Source of the DNA: Christensenella sp. UBA6420
GTDB taxonomy: Bacteria; Bacillota; Clostridia; Christensenellales; DTU072
Direction: 5' to 3'
NCBI GenBank assembly: GCA_002439705.1
Contig: DJPE01000068.1
Span: 188 to 7,513 of the forward strand
DNA: 7,326 nt
Positions 5,554 through 7,326 of this stretch are shown here, in pieces. Both the position numbers and the translations under genes were made by a program. The stretch's first letter is position 1. Each line of letters begins with the position of its first letter. Under the pieces are notes generated by a model. The model searched no databases. It was not told the DNA's origin and saw only the letters and a list, made by a program, of their open reading frames with translations.

Positions 5554-5582
5554 TTGACTTGTATTCGTTTTTTTGTTACCAT
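5554..5582 (+). promoter_or_regulatory. Probable promoter of the aminotransferase-glycosylase operon
   Basis: -35 TTGACT (5554-5559), a 17-bp spacer and an extended -10 TGTTACCAT (hexamer 5577-5582, 4 of 6 to consensus). The predicted start is near 5589. TATAAC at 5588-5593 is an alternative -10 but has no -35 at proper distance. The -35 elements of this and the thioesterase promoter are only 17 bp apart. Confidence 0.55.
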
Positions 5583-5610
5583 CGTTTTATAACAATTTTG
5601 GAGATATATT

Positions 5611-6798
5611 ATGTATAATTCGGATTCGTTTAATTTAGGCAACGTGCGTTCGGTCATTCGCGAACTGTTCGAGTACGGCAAAGTTTACGCCGAAACTCAC
5701 GGAAAAGACTCGGTATACGACTTCTCGTTAGGCAATCCGAGTATCCCCGCCCCCGATTGCGTGAACGAGACCATAAAGGATATTATCGACTCGGTGCCGT
5801 CGGTGGAAGTACACGGATACACTTCTGCGCAAGGCGACAAACGTACGAGAAAGACAATCTCCGACAACCTTAACCGCCGTTTTTCGACCGAATTATCCCC
5901 CGACGATATTTATATCACCTGCGGAGCGGCGGCGTCGCTTACGATAATTCTTAAAGCGGTGACCGAAAAACCCGACGACGAAATAATAATTTTTGCGCCG
6001 TATTTTCCCGAATACAACGTGTTTATAAAAGCCGGCGGAGCGACTCCCGTAGCCGTAGCCCCCGATGAAAATTTCCGCCCCGATTTCGACGATTTACGCA
6101 AAAAAATTACCGAAAAAACGAGAGCGGTAATAATAAATTCGCCGAACAATCCGTCGGGAGCGGTTTACGACGAAATAACGATAAAGACCTTGTGCTCTAT
6201 TCTTGCCGAAAAGAGCGAAGAATACGGCAGAAAAATAATGATAATATCGGACGAACCGTACAGAGAAATAGTCTACGACGGGAAAGTCGTTCCGTTTATA
6301 ATGAATTACTACGCCGATTCGGTAGTCTGCTACTCTTTCAGTAAATCGTTAAGTTTGCCCGGCGAAAGAATAGGATACGTCGCGATAAATCCGAACGCCG
6401 CCGAAGCAAAACGCCTGTACCTGTCCGTATGCGGCGCGGGAAGAGCCTTAGGCTACGTTTGCGCCCCGTCCCTTATGCAAGCGGTGATTGCCCGCTGTAT
6501 CGACGCGAAAACCGAAACCGACGCGTATAAGGAAAACTGCGATTTACTTTGCGAAATCGTAAAGAAAGCGGGATTTAAGTACGTTAACCCCGACGGAGCT
6601 TTTTACCTTTTTATAAAATCACCCGTATCCGACGCAAATATATTCAGCGAAAAAGCCAAAGAACTCGGTCTTCTTCTGGTTCCGTCAGACAGTTTCGGCG
6701 TGACCGGATACGTCCGCGCGGCGTACTGCGTGTCGAAAGATATGATTATCCGTTCGGAAAAGGCATTCTTAACTCTCGGCTCCCTTTTCAAAGCCTGA
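5611..6798 (+). CDS. Class I/II pyridoxal-phosphate aminotransferase (AspC-like fold)
   Basis: This 395-residue protein is full length for a fold-type I aminotransferase, a cytoplasmic enzyme moving an amino group between an amino acid and a 2-oxo acid. Conserved positions are visible in order: FSLGNPS (38-44), Tyr70, the phosphate-binding CGAAAS (104-109), Tyr131 (APYFPEY) stacking on PLP, NNPSG (179-183) with Asn180, SDEPY (213-217) with Asp214 and Tyr217, the Schiff-base Lys245 in SFSKSLSLPGER with Arg253, and Arg369 (YVRAAYC), matching the substrate carboxylate-binding Arg of aspartate aminotransferase. GGAGA lies 6 bases before the ATG. The next gene starts 3 bases after its stop, so the two are one operon. 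All catalytic residues are present. Substrate (aspartate, aromatic, alanine or other) cannot be decided from sequence. Confidence 0.92.
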   Translation: MYNSDSFNLGNVRSVIRELFEYGKVYAETHGKDSVYDFSLGNPSIPAPDCVNETIKDIIDSVPSVEVHGYTSAQGDKRTRKTISDNLNRRFSTELSPDDIYITCGAAASLTIILKAVTEKPDDEIIIFAPYFPEYNVFIKAGGATPVAVAPDENFRPDFDDLRKKITEKTRAVIINSPNNPSGAVYDEITIKTLCSILAEKSEEYGRKIMIISDEPYREIVYDGKVVPFIMNYYADSVVCYSFSKSLSLPGERIGYVAINPNAAEAKRLYLSVCGAGRALGYVCAPSLMQAVIARCIDAKTETDAYKENCDLLCEIVKKAGFKYVNPDGAFYLFIKSPVSDANIFSEKAKELGLLLVPSDSFGVTGYVRAAYCVSKDMIIRSEKAFLTLGSLFKA

Positions 6799-6801
6799 AC
6801 G

Positions 6802-7269
6802 ATGCGTTGCGTCGGTTTTTCGCCGTTTATAGACGACGATAGCGAAATTCTCATACTCGGAAGTTTTCCCAGCGTGAAAAGCAGAGAAACTTCTTTCTAC
6901 TACGGAAACGACAGAAACCGCTTCTGGACGGTTCTGAGCCGAGTTTTCTCCGTCGACCGTCCGAATACCAACGACGACAAAAAACTTCTCCTAAAACGCC
7001 TTAAAATCGCTCTGTGGGATATGGTCGTAGAGTGCGATATAGAAGGCTCGATGGATACGGCTATAAAAAACGCCGTCGTAGCCGATATAAAAGGACTTCT
7101 CGACTCTCATCCGAAAATAACGAAAATAATAACCAACGGCAAAACCGCGCACAAATTTTTTACCGACAATTTCCCCGAATATCTTAATATGACGGTTTGT
7201 CTTCCGTCCACGAGTCCCGCGAACCCGAGATTTAGTTTCGACAAGTGGGAAAAGGCTTTAACACGATAA
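6802..7269 (+). CDS. DNA-deoxyinosine (hypoxanthine-DNA) glycosylase, UDG superfamily family 6 type
   Basis: This 155-residue protein belongs to the uracil-DNA glycosylase fold. Motif ILGSFPS (17-24) followed by VKSRETSFYYGNDRNRFW (25-42), and the second motif LPSTSPAN (134-141), are the marks of the hypoxanthine-DNA glycosylase (HDG) group, which removes deaminated adenine from DNA to start base excision repair. Asn39 in NRFW is at the position I recall as catalytic in the studied archaeal member; this is from memory. The length is near normal. The ATG is 3 bases after the aminotransferase stop with no clear ribosome binding site of its own, so translation is probably coupled. A hairpin terminator follows. 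No functional link to the aminotransferase is evident beyond shared transcription. Confidence 0.9.
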   Translation: MRCVGFSPFIDDDSEILILGSFPSVKSRETSFYYGNDRNRFWTVLSRVFSVDRPNTNDDKKLLLKRLKIALWDMVVECDIEGSMDTAIKNAVVADIKGLLDSHPKITKIITNGKTAHKFFTDNFPEYLNMTVCLPSTSPANPRFSFDKWEKALTR

Positions 7270-7289
7270 TTTTTTTACGAATATCGATA

Positions 7290-7322
7290 AAAACGGCGCT
7301 CTTATGAACGCCGTTTTCTTTT
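7290..7322 (+). terminator. Terminator of the aminotransferase-glycosylase operon
   Basis: The arms AAAACGGCG (7290-7298) and CGCCGTTTT (7309-7317) pair perfectly over 9 bp around a 10-nt loop and are followed by CTTTT. The A/T-flanked stem could also act on the minus strand for a gene beyond the window. Confidence 0.85.
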
Positions 7323-7326
7323 AGGT

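Overview
The window looks like chromosomal DNA from an uncultured, gut-type Firmicutes (Clostridia-like) bacterium. The evidence is sigma-A style promoters with 17-bp spacers, hairpin/U-tract terminators, GGAG-type ribosome binding sites on several genes, a tRNA gene with encoded CCA, and protein families common in that group. The lineage is inferred from style only. No phage, CRISPR or transposase gene is visible.

Layout. Positions 3-1886 (+) hold the C-terminal 627 residues of a large acidic, tyrosine-rich repeat protein whose start lies outside the window. It is followed by a small single-pass membrane protein (1949-2209, +). Two terminators back to back (2241-2266 for +, 2281-2314 for -) separate these from an NCS2/AzgA-type purine permease (2351-3772, -). 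The permease promoter gives a leader too short for a purine riboswitch. A divergent AT-rich region with paired repeats leads to a strong + promoter and a broken membrane-protein gene (3999-4546). That gene needs one -1 frameshift and reads through one in-frame TAA to give a single coherent protein.

Positions 4547-4910 contain no intact gene. They hold a truncated duplicate of the tRNA-Pro terminator plus tRNA 3' end, then a hairpin-rich stretch, then the intact bidirectional terminator next to tRNA-Pro(CGG) (4911-4987, -). A PaaI-type hotdog thioesterase (5060-5476, -) is transcribed divergently from a two-gene operon. That operon encodes a class I/II PLP aminotransferase (5611-6798, +) and a DNA-deoxyinosine/uracil glycosylase of UDG family 6 type (6802-7269, +), and ends in a terminator at the window edge.

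How the genes relate. Most are ordinary housekeeping or accessory functions, and I see no clear new multi-gene system. The items most worth a second look are the decayed or recoded gene at 3999-4546, the duplicated tRNA-terminator scar with the hairpin island at 4578-4872, and the repeat architecture of the surface-type protein at the start.
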